Source: Pyricularia pennisetigena (Eukaryota; Ascomycota; Sordariomycetes; Magnaporthales; Pyriculariaceae). From it: a stretch of DNA of 64,000 nucleotides. Of this stretch, positions 13,147 through 25,227 are shown in pieces. The translations under genes were made by a program, and so were the position numbers. The notes under the pieces were generated by a model. That model was not told the DNA's origin. It saw only the letters and a list, made by a program, of their open reading frames with translations, and did not search any database. The DNA is taken from positions 3,720,953-3,784,952 of the forward strand of contig NC_043741.1 in NCBI RefSeq assembly GCF_004337985.1, read 5' to 3'. Position 1 is the first letter of the stretch. Every line of letters starts with the position of its first letter.

Positions 13147-13147
<1 letters not shown>
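11378..13147 (+). CDS. MFS transporter, DHA1 (drug/polyamine:H+ antiporter) type
   Basis: 589 residues in a single exon. A ~120-residue cytosolic N-terminus, acidic and Ser/Ala-rich, is followed by the DENPLNW-like signature (DDAENPLNWSRTRKA) that precedes TM1 in fungal DHA1 and sugar/drug transporters. About 12 hydrophobic segments follow, with a proline/glycine-rich segment LFVLGYGVGPSILSPLSE and a central hydrophilic loop. Proteins of this kind export drugs, polyamines or toxins from the plasma membrane; the substrate cannot be read from sequence. The gene has extreme GC at third positions, which opens long shadow frames in other phases, and the stop codon is followed immediately by 40 A residues. 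The region 11330-11377 just upstream is A/CA-rich leader. Confidence 0.85.

Positions 13148-13187
<40 letters not shown>
13147..13187 (+). repeat. Poly-A tract (41 A, first base shared with stop codon)
   Basis: Uninterrupted run of A beginning at the last base of the MFS stop codon. Confidence 0.95.
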
Positions 13188-13190
<3 letters not shown>

Positions 13191-13822
13191 TTCATGTGTT
13201 TCTTGGGGATTAAACTTTATGGCTGGGTTATAATGCTAAGGAGTTCAGTGCAGAGGAGTTATATGGGAGGAGCTTGCTTTTTGGAACCAGGGTGCGAGAA
13301 TGATAAGGGAGAACTCGTGCCAAGGCGAATTAGAATCTAGACGAGGTCGTAAGTATTTTTTTTTTTCTTTCTCCTTCCAACCTGTAATTATTTTGACACA
13401 GTTTATATGTGTGTGCTTTTCTTTTATTCAAGTCCATGGTATCACTGCACCTCATATTCGGGATGTGTATGGAACAAAAGACCTAGAGATACAAATTGAT
13501 CGTAAAATAAGAGTCATAAAGTATCATATTCGAGGGTATCTATCAACGTACCAACATCACCTTTGTAAGCCATTTCAAGAGGTTAAGGGTCGCTGAAAAA
13601 CCTGGAGAAGAATGTAGAACAAACATCGGCAAGGCACCAACACCCACGTCATAAACTAAGTTTAGCAGAAGGGAAAAAAAAGTCAAGGCCAAGTGATGGT
13701 GCCACGAACTTCAAAGGCCCACGGCGCGCGACACGTCAGAGTACTGGCATCATTTGATTGAAAGCTTTAGCAGTAAAAGACAGCAAAACGTAATGGTTCG
13801 TTCACGTGGAGATATAGGACCG
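13188..13822. other. Intergenic, convergent genes
   Basis: 3' flank shared by the MFS gene (+) and the zinc-cluster gene (-). AT-rich, no gene seen. Confidence 0.5.
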
Positions 13823-15367
13823 TCAGCGACCGTGGCTGTTTTGCACAAGACTGTAAAGCGTGTCGTTTGCATCCATGTGTCCGTAGTTGTTGTCGGATAT
13901 GTTCATCGACCTGTGCTGAGAGCCGTGTGATGTCGAGTTTCCGGCGTGACTAGCGTCGTAGCCACCGTTCACGGCTTGTTGAGGGTTGACAACACCTCTG
14001 TAGCCGGCTGGATTGCTATCTGTCGCCACGTATCCATACCACCCTTGCTGCTGTTGTTGCTGGTGCTGGTTTTGGCTAGAGGTCGACTGTTGCTGCCGCC
14101 CGTAAGACGCATAACTCTGCTGCTGTTGCGGCTGTCGTTGCCGCGTCTGTTGCGTCTGTGGCTGCGAGCGGCTCTCTTGGAGATGCTGCTGCGACGGCGG
14201 CTGCTGCTGATGGTACGACGCACGAACCGAGCTTCTGGTGGCCTGTGGCGAGCTTGGCCGCACGTTGAACCCATGTGTGGCACTCGACTGCGACATGGAC
14301 GCTGTCTGGGCTGTACGGCTTGCCACGGCTGTCGCCGAATTGTTGTTGTAGGACTTTGAACTATGCACTTGTGCGGTAGCAGACGGCCATTGGTTGCTGC
14401 TATTGCTGGCAGCAGAGGACGCATACGAAGTCGAGGTAGCCTGGGTCGCAGGATTACTGTAGGTTTGCGTTGTTGGCCTGTGAGAACTGACATTGTGAGT
14501 GCTGTAGTTGTTGTCGTAAGACGCGTAAACCGTTGTGTTATTCGATGCAGGCACGCTGGTATGTGAGCTGTGGGTGGTGTCATTGCTAGTGCTACCGCCG
14601 GCCTGAGTAGTGCTTGTTGATGTGTATGTATCACTGTTGTTGTTGTTGTTGTTGCTGCTGCTATCCCCATAGTATTGGGCGTGGGGATCCTGAGCAGCGG
14701 TGCCCATAGAGGAATAGGAAGCAGATACGGTAGAAGGTGGGTAGTCGGAAGAGTTGCTGATAGCTGCAGACTGGTATTCCCGCGAGCCCGGTGGCCGCTG
14801 GCTCTGTCTTGAGCTAGTCCTGACCGGCTGGGATGGCTGTGTTGGTGGCGAAGCCTGACTTGGTCGTTGAATAGCGGCCTGAGACAAAGCTGCATCTTCT
14901 CGCAAGCCTTGAGCGTGTCCCTGGAAGCCAAATTCTGTCGAGTTCATGGATGATGTTTGGGACCTACTTCTAGTGTGTGCCTGGTACCCATGGTTCGCTG
15001 TATCCTGTCCCTGCACCTGTACCGGCTGCGTGGGCGGAGGAGGGTTGGACGAGTTTGCCCATGAAGTACTACCGTCTGGAGCCGGATTGTCTGCTACTTT
15101 GGGCTGAGCGTGTTGACCAGTGGGAAGGCTCCGGCGACCCGTCTTGGAGAGGCCGGTGGCTTGGTGGATCGGGGCAACTTCTCGACCTGGCCATTGTGGT
15201 TGAGCCGGTTCTTGCATCACCGCTTCCGGCACCTGAGGTGCGTGGGTGGCCTGGCTTGCAAAACCGGTGTGTTGTGGGTATTCTATAGTCGACGTAGTCA
15301 AGGTTTGTTCGCTAGACTCCTCAGCTGGTTGGGACTGGTAACTCGACACGTTCTCGTCAGTCGTCTC

Positions 15368-15399
<32 letters not shown>

Positions 15400-17227
15400 T
15401 ACTGGTCCAGTCCATGGCCGTGCTTTGCTGGCCAAACCCAGGAGAAGGTAGGTCATCTGGTTCTTCTTCCTCCGCTGCCGGAGGCATTGCTGCAACTAGC
15501 GGAGGCGTTGCTGCAACTAGCGGAGGTATTTCTGCAACGACCGGTTCAGGTTTTGACTCAACAGGCTCCTCTGGCTTTGCGTTGCCTCTCGGGCCTGTGG
15601 GGACTTCTGGCCGATAATGGCACTCAATGTCTGCCATACGACATTGCTCGCAAGAAGGTTTACTTTTGGAGCACTAAATATCAATCGCGGTTTGTTAATT
15701 AAACGAAATGTTGTTCGGGCGCTCAAGATACGCATGTTGGTCCCTTACCGGAGTCTTGGCATCTCGACAAGGGTCGCATTTGCCACGGGTTAGCTTCTGC
15801 TTCTTAGTCCCGCTTGGAGTTGCGTCTTCGCCAGACTCAGCACCGGCCAAAGACTTCGTTACCGACTTCTTCTTCTTATTTTTTGTTGTGGAGCCTGCAG
15901 TTCCGGCATCTGACGAGGCAGTGGCGGCCGAGCTAGCCGCTGAAGCCGGAGTCGATGGCGTAGGAGGGGTGCTTGCCTGCGCGTCCTTGTTCGGATGTAC
16001 GATCCTCAGCCGTTCGGCACCGTATTTGACCAACATAACCAGAGATTCCCGCTGAAGTTCAGGCGACTGGTTGGAGAATATGTCGAACTGCTCTTCCGAC
16101 AATGTGGCAGGATCTATGCCGCTGACAACGAGTAACCCGTTGGCACGGTCACGCCTCCTGTCCGCCTCCCCAGGTGGAAGATCAAGCACATGAACGTTGA
16201 CGGCAGATGCGGCCGTATTCGCACTATCTTGTGCCTTGACCACCGCTGAGTGATCTTCCACCGTGGCCTTGGGCTTTTTCGGTCGTGGAGTCCGCTTCTT
16301 CTTGGTTGAGGGCGTAGCCTGACTGGCGTCAGGAGCACCGTCTCCCGCCGGAATCTCGCCTGGTGGTCCACCCACCACGATTATGGATCCCTCTGTGGTC
16401 TCTCCTTTTCCATCTGTCGAATTTGTGCCCGTCTTTCTTTTCTTTTTCTTCTTTTTGGCGGGCGTTGCTGTTTCGCCGTCGGTAGTTGGCACAGCACGTT
16501 TCTGGGCCAGCGTTGGCTCTGGGGGCGGCGTGAACATCTCATAAAGCTCTGCGACTGTTTTGTGAAGAGGCGTGTGGCTGTATTTGACCTCGATCTCTTT
16601 GTTGGTTCTCTCGAAGTGAATTGTAAGAGAACCACGACAGTCGAACGCTGGCCGGCTCAGCAGAGTAGGGTTCTGCCCATCCTTCCCGCTAGAGAGTCCA
16701 ACGACAGGCAGCACTTCCTTGGCATGCTGTCGCTGCCATACCTGTAGGGAATCCTTGCAGACATATTCAAACGTCCATCCCGATGACGCACGTGCGATAG
16801 TTCTAACGTTCCAAGACGAAGCGACCTCCCCGGGCGACGATAAAGCCCCTGCGATCTGTTTGGCGACGGCGCGTTGTAACACAGGGTCGTCCTGAGGCTG
16901 GTTGACGATGGCGTCATGGGTAGTTATCTGCCGCTGATACTGGCCGTTTCCGAGAGCCAGAACTGTCTGGTTGTGGCCGGCAAAGGGACGCACCCCGCCG
17001 TTTAACGACGCCGCACTTTCCAAGGTAGCGTTCTCGGCCTCGTTGACGACGACGAGGAAATTGGCTGTCGTGGGGAATTTGAATTTCGTGTCCACATGTT
17101 CTGCTTTCGTCTCGCTCGTCTTGGACAACAGTAACTCATCGAGCTGTTTGCGGATATCATCGGTCGAGTAGCAGACATGGTGCGAATCGGCGGCCGCGTC
17201 GTCATTGAGGAAAGCGAAAGCGTCCAT
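13823..17227 (-). CDS. Putative Zn(II)2Cys6 regulator with central zinc cluster
   Basis: 1109 residues from exons 17227-15749 and 15673-13823 (phase 0; intron 15674-15748 GTAAGG...TTTAG). Splicing completes a binuclear cluster that neither exon holds alone: Cys 484, 487, 494, 501, 504 and 511, spacing C-x2-C-x6-C-x6-C-x2-C-x6-C, with exon 1 giving KCDPCRDAKTP and exon 2 CSKSKPSCEQCRMADIEC. The N-terminal half has a mixed alpha/beta-looking region (DTKFKFPTTANFLVVVNEAE), then Lys-rich, Thr/Ala-rich linkers. The C-terminal 600 residues are low-complexity Gln/Ser/Thr/Asn, including a (Gln-Ala)n run. Start is the first ATG in frame, in good context (GCGACCATGG); the frame is open to 17320 but only with a TTG. 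Nuclear DNA-binding role is inferred from the cluster; the target is unknown. Confidence 0.75.
14636..14658 (+). repeat. (TTG/GTT)n trinucleotide repeat encoding poly-Asn on the minus strand
   Basis: Tandem TTG units inside the zinc-cluster gene; on the coding (minus) strand they read as Asn codons. Confidence 0.7.
15364..15399 (+). repeat. Hexanucleotide tandem repeat (GAGCCT)n coding Gln-Ala
   Basis: About five copies of a six-base unit. On the minus strand it encodes alternating Gln-Ala in the low-complexity half of the zinc-cluster protein. Confidence 0.85.
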
Positions 17228-17634
17228 GGTCGCACCTGTTTGATTGACTGTTGGGCCAGCATTTGTTGTTGTCGCGTTTGCGATGCAGCCAGCCAGACGG
17301 CTAGTTGGCTGGGCATTCAATGATACCGAGCACCGGCGACCATGCCTTCAAGCCAATTCGACGGCTCTGTTCGCGGTTCTTTGATTGAAATGCGTCAGTT
17401 GGTCCACAACGCCCAAGTGGAGGCAGCGCGTCTGCGTAATTCTTAATTACTGTGTATTAGCGGCACCCACGTGGGGTATTAGTTTTTACCTTGTACACGG
17501 CAGGGGCGGCAGACCAGCTGTTGCAGGCTATATTTACCGAAGTCCGGGAGCTTTCGTCTTTTGGCTGTGTTCTTTAGTGCAAACACCAGCTACCCCGGCC
17601 TTCCTATCTCCAAAAACCACTTCAGCTTGAGATC

Positions 17635-17668
<34 letters not shown>

Positions 17669-18003
17669 CTTACATGTATATACATAAATAAAACGCCTTT
17701 CCTATTCACCTCGATAAATACTTATTGCCTCCCTTCCAGTCGTGGTCTCCCTTTTCCTTCGGACAAGGCTTATTTACACAGACTGTGTGTAATGGAGTAT
17801 CATCCTCCACCACAACTAGAGTATAGCACATGGTCTACTGTGGGCTATCTGATTTTACACGCTTCCTCATCATACCAAACCAAACAATTCGCAAACCGAA
17901 CACCTACGCCCAACATACATCCTGCACAGACCCAAACGTATGTTTACAAATTCAGAAAGACCTCCGATTTCCTTCTCGGGCACACATCATCATCCCAGAT
18001 CTT
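17228..18003. other. Intergenic with poly-T tract
   Basis: Upstream region of the zinc-cluster gene and 3' flank of Ku70 (both minus strand). Includes about 28 T at 17640-17668. No gene seen. Confidence 0.5.
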
Positions 18004-20108
18004 TCACAGGTTATCCTCGATCCACTGCTCCAGCTTCTCAACCAACTCAACCTTCTTCCCTACAGGACTGATTCCCCTGGAAGTTAATATGGCCTTGAGA
18101 TCAGCTACTGTCATCTTGGCAAGCCTGTCCTGCTGATGCGCCGCCTTGAGCTGTGCATCACTCATAGCAGCCCCTGCTTTGGCCGATGTGGCCGCTGCAA
18201 TCCTCGATTTTTTGGTCGGCTTCTTCTCGTCCTCGTCGTCATCTGCCTCATGTTCTCGCTTCAACGCACGCTGTCCCCGTGCAACGCTGGCAGCACTCTC
18301 GAGGTCCTCGTTGATCTCGGCAATGGCGCCGCCTACGCGCTTCGCTATGGCCTTGAACTTGGGTAGAGTCGGGTCGTCGTCTTTTTCTGGCACCTCCTCG
18401 TCCAGTGCAAGTGCCTGTAGGATTTTATAGTGCCACTGCAAGGCCGGATTGGGATATCGGGCCGGGTCATATGTTCCCTTTGGTAAGTGGAGATTGCCTA
18501 CAACCTTTCGCATCTTTGCTGTCAGCTCTTCCGGCGCCTTGATCATATCCCTTTTGTCCGTCTCTCGGAGATCATCGGCAAAAGGGAGGGTGTAAAGCCA
18601 CAGTCCCGCAGGAAGAAACTTCGTGTCCGACTCCTCATCAGAAGGTCTCTTAGACGGTATGATAGCCACCAGCACTGGGTTGGCGTTTACACGCGCGACG
18701 AACCATGCCAGGCCAACCTTGTCGTCTTTAAGTAGCTTTTTCCACAGAGCTGAAAACACGCGGGTTGAACCGACATGATCCTCCTCTGCCGGAAATATAT
18801 ATGTAGACTTCTTGATTGATGCCCATTGTGGAATCATGGATCGTGGCTTGAAACCAATGATGCGAAGGACATGGCCGCCCCAGTCTTTGAGCTGCGCAGT
18901 CTCTTCGGGGGTGAGATGGATATAGTCCCCTCCGAATTTGTATGCCTTCTTAAGTTCCGACTTTTCTACCGTCCTTGAGCTGTCGGAAACCTCCATCTTG
19001 GTAGTTTCTGGCAAGGCAAGTTGTGCTTTTTCGCCGGCTGTATGCACCCATGTGGTTCGCGCCGGCTTTTGAACATGCAACGGAATGTAGCCTTTGACCG
19101 AAATGGTCAACCCTGGCGCCACTTCAAACGGAAGATGGGCGAAGTAAGCCCGTTTTGGCGTCTGCTTTGAATTGATATTTGAGATGAGGGAGCTCAAAAG
19201 ATTCAGACCTTCGCCTGACTTGGCATGCTTGATTTCGTCTGCTTCTGCTGTTGGGTCCCTGTAGATGATGTCCTGTCCTGCGTTAGCCCAGACCCAGTAC
19301 AAAAGAGGCATAAAGCTCGAGGCTCGACATTCTACAGAACAGATTTGTAGTAAATGCCGACTGTGGCATGGCTTCTCACATCGTAAAACTTGGATAGATC
19401 AAATTTCTGATCACCCTTGCTGATGGGAAACAGCTCGATAATGACTCCAAGATCGTACAGGTCCTTGGCTCGAACTGCAGCAGACGCCCGGGCCGCCTTG
19501 TCTCCCGAGTGTGGGTCGTCATTGTCTGTGATGATGAACAGACGTCGAGAACCAAAATTGGGCGCCTTGGTTGTGAAAGTCTGGTTGGCACAAAAGAGCA
19601 CGTTGGCCATAGTCGCAGGTTCCTCGGAAGGCACTAGAGCGCCATCTGGGTCCTCGCCCTCCTCAGCCAGGCTCCTGAGCATCTTGACATCTTCTGCTTC
19701 GGGTATGTCCAGATCCAAGTAAAGGTAGCAGTGCGGGTAAGATTCACCGCTGGTAACGTCGCGCAGCTTGGTGCGTTCCGTGTTGAAGAGTAGAATTCCC
19801 ATCATGTCTTTTGGCGACGCAATGATGCGTTGCTGCATGATCTGGTTGGCGCATTTTAGCGCTGCGGTGAGAGGACTGTCATTATTCGCCTTCTTGGAAC
19901 TGCTTTGCGGAGGTTCCTCCAGCATAGACTTGCTCACGTCAATGGCGAATATTATGGCGTCTTTCTGGGTTTTGTAGTCCTATATATCTGTCAGCAACTG
20001 GTCTCAGGGCGGTCTCTCCAGATGTCATGAGTAACAAACAGATTCGTCCATTTCCTCGTCAGCTTCGACATCGTCATCCACATCTTGACGGTATTTGTCC
20101 GCGGCCAT
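18004..20108 (-). CDS. KU70: ATP-dependent DNA helicase II subunit 1 / Ku70
   Basis: Ku70 pairs with Ku80 to bind DNA ends in non-homologous end joining and at telomeres. 645 residues from exons 20108-20040, 19979-19380 and 19272-18004. Exon 2 opens with [20 protein letters not shown], the Ku vWA start with its DxS-like motif. The last exon holds the beta-barrel core ([16 protein letters not shown]) and ends in a SAP DNA-binding domain ([20 protein letters not shown]). The second intron has two nearby in-frame acceptors; the one ending at 19273 leaves a proper distance from the CTAAC branch site and gives KFYDDIIYRDP, as in other fungal Ku70. A basic K/E/D-rich linker precedes SAP. Divergent from ferrochelatase across about 640 bp. 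Identification is confident. Confidence 0.96.
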
Positions 20109-20746
20109 GATTGCGGTGTCGCGGATCCAGTGTAACTATTTTGTGATATTTTCTTCTCTTCCTCTTATTGAGGTAGATTACTATTGATAAATCGTGAGTT
20201 TATACGGTGATCACCGTTACTATAGCGTATTGAGAAAGTGGACGCGACTGGCTCTAGGCAGCAACGCGGACCCTGGCCTTTGAAGCGCGCGATCACGTGC
20301 CTATCGCCACGATCGATCGGTCTCGTCGATCCTCGCTCGTTCATCCCCCTGTCCTCGCCTCCTCTGTCTGATTCGTAATGGCTGTCAATTGGCAGGGGAA
20401 GCTCCTCCATAGTGGGGCGCAAGCATGGAAGGTCATACCAGTGCTCTGAGATCATCGCAAAGACGGCGTCTTTGACATTTCCGCCCCGAAAAAAAAGTGA
20501 CTTTTGAACTTATCCCGGGCTCTCCGACAAGAGCGAAACCTGTCACATATCTATTCACCGTGGCGTTTCCGGCTCTTTATTTACATCGCAGGATTTTGTC
20601 TTGACGATTTCAACCTACCCCTTTGAGATTGCCGGTATTAGTTACTGAATCGTTTCCAAGAGCAAGCTCAGGTACCTGACCTAGCTTGTCCTGTTCTGTT
20701 GTAACAGCAGGAGGTTTCCTTTCAGCTGTGACCTATACACGCAACA
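20109..20746. promoter_or_regulatory. Shared intergenic region of Ku70 and ferrochelatase
   Basis: Divergent promoter region of about 640 bp. A CAATTGGCAG element near 20387 could be a CCAAT box. No coding signal in it; a short minus-strand open frame at 20165-20455 has no recognisable features. Confidence 0.45.
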
Positions 20747-22211
<1,465 letters not shown>

Positions 22212-22425
22212 GCCTGTCTATCGGCATCTTCTTTTTATTTGTTTCTTTTTGTGGTACACATCTTATGTAAACATATGTTATCATTAGGGAGAGCAGATCA
22301 TCATTTGTCGGAATACAGGTAGGCTAAAGGCAAAAGTCGTAAGATCTCGTGTATATTACCACGTCATGTGGACAACAGTCAGTTGACAGGTTAAACTATC
22401 AGAATAATTACTCAGTGAACTGAAT

Positions 22426-23245
22426 CTAGGGGAATACCTGCCAGGGGAAAATGGTGATTATCTGCCCAAATATCCACTCGCTCTCCTCGGCAGCGACATC
22501 GTTGGCATTGATTTTCTTCTCCAACGATGCGATGGCATAGGTGGAAAACGTCCAATAGGCCACGACGCGCAAAGATTCTAGAGACGTAACCGTCTTCCCT
22601 GGCGTCCATGTCCGAAGCCGCCCCCGAACTCGAATCGGCCCAGGCAACGCTACAGTGGCCGCCAAAGCATGGGATCCCATTTCTACATCGGCGGACTACC
22701 CCCACCCAACCCGTCTCCCGCACGCCGCCGACACATCCTGCAGCAAGAGCGCCACGCCCAACGAGGGAATCCCGGGGACCAGAAGCACAGCAAAGGCATC
22801 TGGCGCCACCGCGAGTGCGGCCATGGCGATCTACCGGAAACACTGGGTGCGCAGCGCGGACCCCGTCGCCAAAGACGACGTACAACGGTGCAGGCGTTGC
22901 ACTCTGACTACGGGCCCAAGCTCGGGGCGTTGACTCAGAGGTAGACATTGAAGGCAACCAAAGACTGACTACGAGGGCCGCGGCGATGATGGCGGGGTTC
23001 GGCGGCGTGGCGCTTCAGCTCGCTGCCACGGTACAGGGCGGGGGGGAGGGCCCAGGTTTATAGCCAGCAGGGGCCGGCATGTGCAGCACGACGACGGCGG
23101 TGGAACAGTGTGAGCCGGCGCTGAAGGGTCTGCACGACGGCCGTGCGCAGCAGCGACAGGCCCTGCAGGCTGGGAGAAGTCTCTCGAGTTGGCCCCGCTC
23201 GCGCACGAGGATCTTGACTAGGTGGCCGAAGAGCTTGGCCGGTCA
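22426..23245 (-). pseudogene. Degraded integral-membrane protein gene (candidate)
   Basis: Minus-strand protein-like pieces lie in more than one frame. At 22824-22698 a hydrophobic piece with AVLLVPGIPSLGVALLLQ ends at an in-frame TAG (22698-22696). The same frame continues to 22426 with ASLEKKINANDVAAEESEW and IFGQIITIFPW; a Glu-Trp-x-Phe-Gly-Gln stretch like this is common near the C-termini of fungal multi-pass proteins. Further upstream, NPAIIAAALVVSLWLP (about 22999-22958) and LAINLGPPPALYRGSELKR lie in two other frames. I found no intron set that restores one frame. Either the gene is broken by frameshifts and a stop, or the assembly has indels here. Function unknown. Confidence 0.4.
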
Positions 23246-24193
23246 GGCACAGTGCGTATATTTGATATTCCGATCTGATAAAATTGGGTTTGTCAGTGCG
23301 CGCCAGGTGCGCGGTTCGAACTGGGATGGCAGGTTTGTTGAACTTCTACCGACGCCGCTGACATCCGGATTCGCTGCTGTTTCGCAGCTGGCTTCTGTGG
23401 AATCCAAGGCTCGTAGTCGTTGGACGGCTTGTCCAACATTCCGTATATATAAGTCTACCGCATTCATCCAAGATTGGTCACAGAATGATCGTTTCATTCA
23501 AAATGGTTGCTATTCAAGCCATACATGAAACTCGGTCCAGTAAGGCGTATGCCCTATTCAAGCCAAGCGTTTCCGAATTTGTTTGGACTTGGTGATAATC
23601 CAAACCGCGAGACGCTGACCACCTTCGCATCACCGCGACTTAGTACACCTGGGACAAGAGAAAAAAAGCTCTCACAAAAGCCCGACCCCAAGCTGACCTT
23701 GCCCAACCACGCTTCCCTCAGAAAGGGTAAGACGACGGGGTAAGAAATTGCAACAGCTGAACCTTTTTCCGTTCGGTTTTGCACCGATTGGCTGGCTGTG
23801 CCATATCCTGCAGCGTCAGCCGGGACGCACAAACCCTCTGCAGTACCAATTTAGAAATGCGTGGCTGAGGCCAATCTAATGTGTTCAGGCAAATTCGTGA
23901 ATCTCGTTTTCTTATTTCAAGACGGACAGACTCTTCGTGCCTGTTTCAGCATCGACGGTGGTGATTTTTTTTTTTTTTTTCTCTCTCTGATGTTCGGCCT
24001 CGGCTTTTATACTTTCGTCGCAAATACCCGTTTGGCCCCTTTTGCCGCAGCGATGTCATCGGCTACCAGGACAATGAATGTAATACAATACCTTGCACAT
24101 TTGTAGACCCCTTCGTTCCCTTTTTTGGAGTTATACCATCTTTTTCCGTATACATATTGTGCAAAATAAAACCAAAAAAGAGAAACCGCAAAA
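23246..24193. other. Intergenic
   Basis: No gene supported; a T tract of about 15 bases at 23965-23980 lies in the promoter region of the next gene. Confidence 0.45.
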
Positions 24194-25227
24194 ATGATGC
24201 GTCCAATCGACCGCATCTGGACAGGTACGTCGACTTACCAACAGGTCTGCATTGTGATAACATATGATAAATACTTGAGAGAGTACTAAATGTAAATACT
24301 GCTCACAAAAGTCGTCCTGTTCGTCGTCCTCTCGGTGATCGACATCGCCTTCAACGCCGCAGCCGGCCCCGCAGCAGTCGCTGCCGGAGCACACGTCGAA
24401 GGCAGCCCCGTGACGGCACAAGCCCTCGGCCTCGGCGCACAGGGGGGAGCTACCAAGGCCGGAATCTTGGCATTCCTCGGGTTTCTGGGATTGGCAAAGC
24501 TGACCAGCGTCGCGGCGACGATGCTGATTATCATCATGGCGACGATATTTGGGATATGCGTCCTCGTGACCGCGCAGGTGTCATATGCGCTTATAGGAGA
24601 CAGTGAGTACAGTAGATGAAGGGTCGCTGTGCTTTCAAGCAATTTTTGCGGGAGAAATGCATGCTAATCATCATCTTGTTTGGCGAATCAAAAGCTCCCA
24701 CGGCGCTTCTCAGAGCTGCACTAGTGGCTGCGCTGCCGCTGCAGTTACCGGAGGGTTATGGGATGTATTTTGGTTAGTTTCAAAGATCAAGACAATTTCT
24801 GTCTTCAAGGTAAGCTCGTTTGGAAATAGCTGTCTGACAATTGCTTGGGGCTGTTTTGTTTAGCCGTCAACAGGTACAGGAAAGAGGACAAATTCAGCGG
24901 CGAGTCGACCAACACCTTCCACTACTCAAGAACGCTAGGCTTATGGATCACGACAGTGGCCTGGGATGCGCTGGGAGGAGTGGCTTTTGCATCGGTGGCA
25001 CAAAACCTAGGTAAGTCTTTCTTTGTTTCTTCTTCTTCTTCTAAACGCTCCAAGGCGTGTCGAAGATGTTGCTGACATTTTTGGTTCGTCACGTCTCTCT
25101 ATCAAAAGGCTACCCTGTTTGCAAATTGGAAACAGCAGCTGCGGCGGGTGCTGTGTACGGCGTGTTTTCGGGCTTGTCCAAGATGATAGCGTATATCGCA
25201 TGGGGCTTGTATTATCGGAACAAGTGA
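24194..25227 (+). CDS. Small four-TM membrane protein of unknown function
   Basis: Reconstructed from five exons, 24194-24224, 24312-24602, 24695-24772, 24864-25010 and 25109-25227, giving 221 residues with all phases agreeing. It starts MMRPIDRIWTVLFVVLSVID, so TM1 follows almost at once. Further hydrophobic segments are ILAFLGFLGLAKLTSVAA / TMLIIIMATIFGICVLV, ALLRAALVAALPLQL, and AAAAGAVYGVFSGLSKMIAY near the C-terminus. A polar loop (NRYRKEDKFSGESTNTFHYS) precedes a segment with WITTVAWDALGGVAF. The arrangement resembles MARVEL-like four-helix proteins, but I do not recognise a family. A second donor-like GTAAGC at 24811 lies inside the third-to-fourth exon intron, so minor splice variants are possible. 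No single open frame exceeds 100 codons, so the gene is easy to miss. Confidence 0.72.

Noticed and set aside
11444..13195. 583-codon open frame antisense to the MFS gene
   Set aside because: It follows from GC-saturated third positions of the true gene, begins with poly-Phe from the A tract, and has no hydrophobic or domain pattern. A 340-codon frame at 12094-13116 on the plus strand is rejected for the same reason.
17228..17320. N-terminal extension of the zinc-cluster protein
   Set aside because: Starts at TTG; no ATG in the extra part. The first ATG at 17227 has a good context.
22412..22957. 181-codon minus-strand frame as an intact gene
   Set aside because: Cys/Arg-rich with no domain; the protein-like pieces are mostly in another frame.
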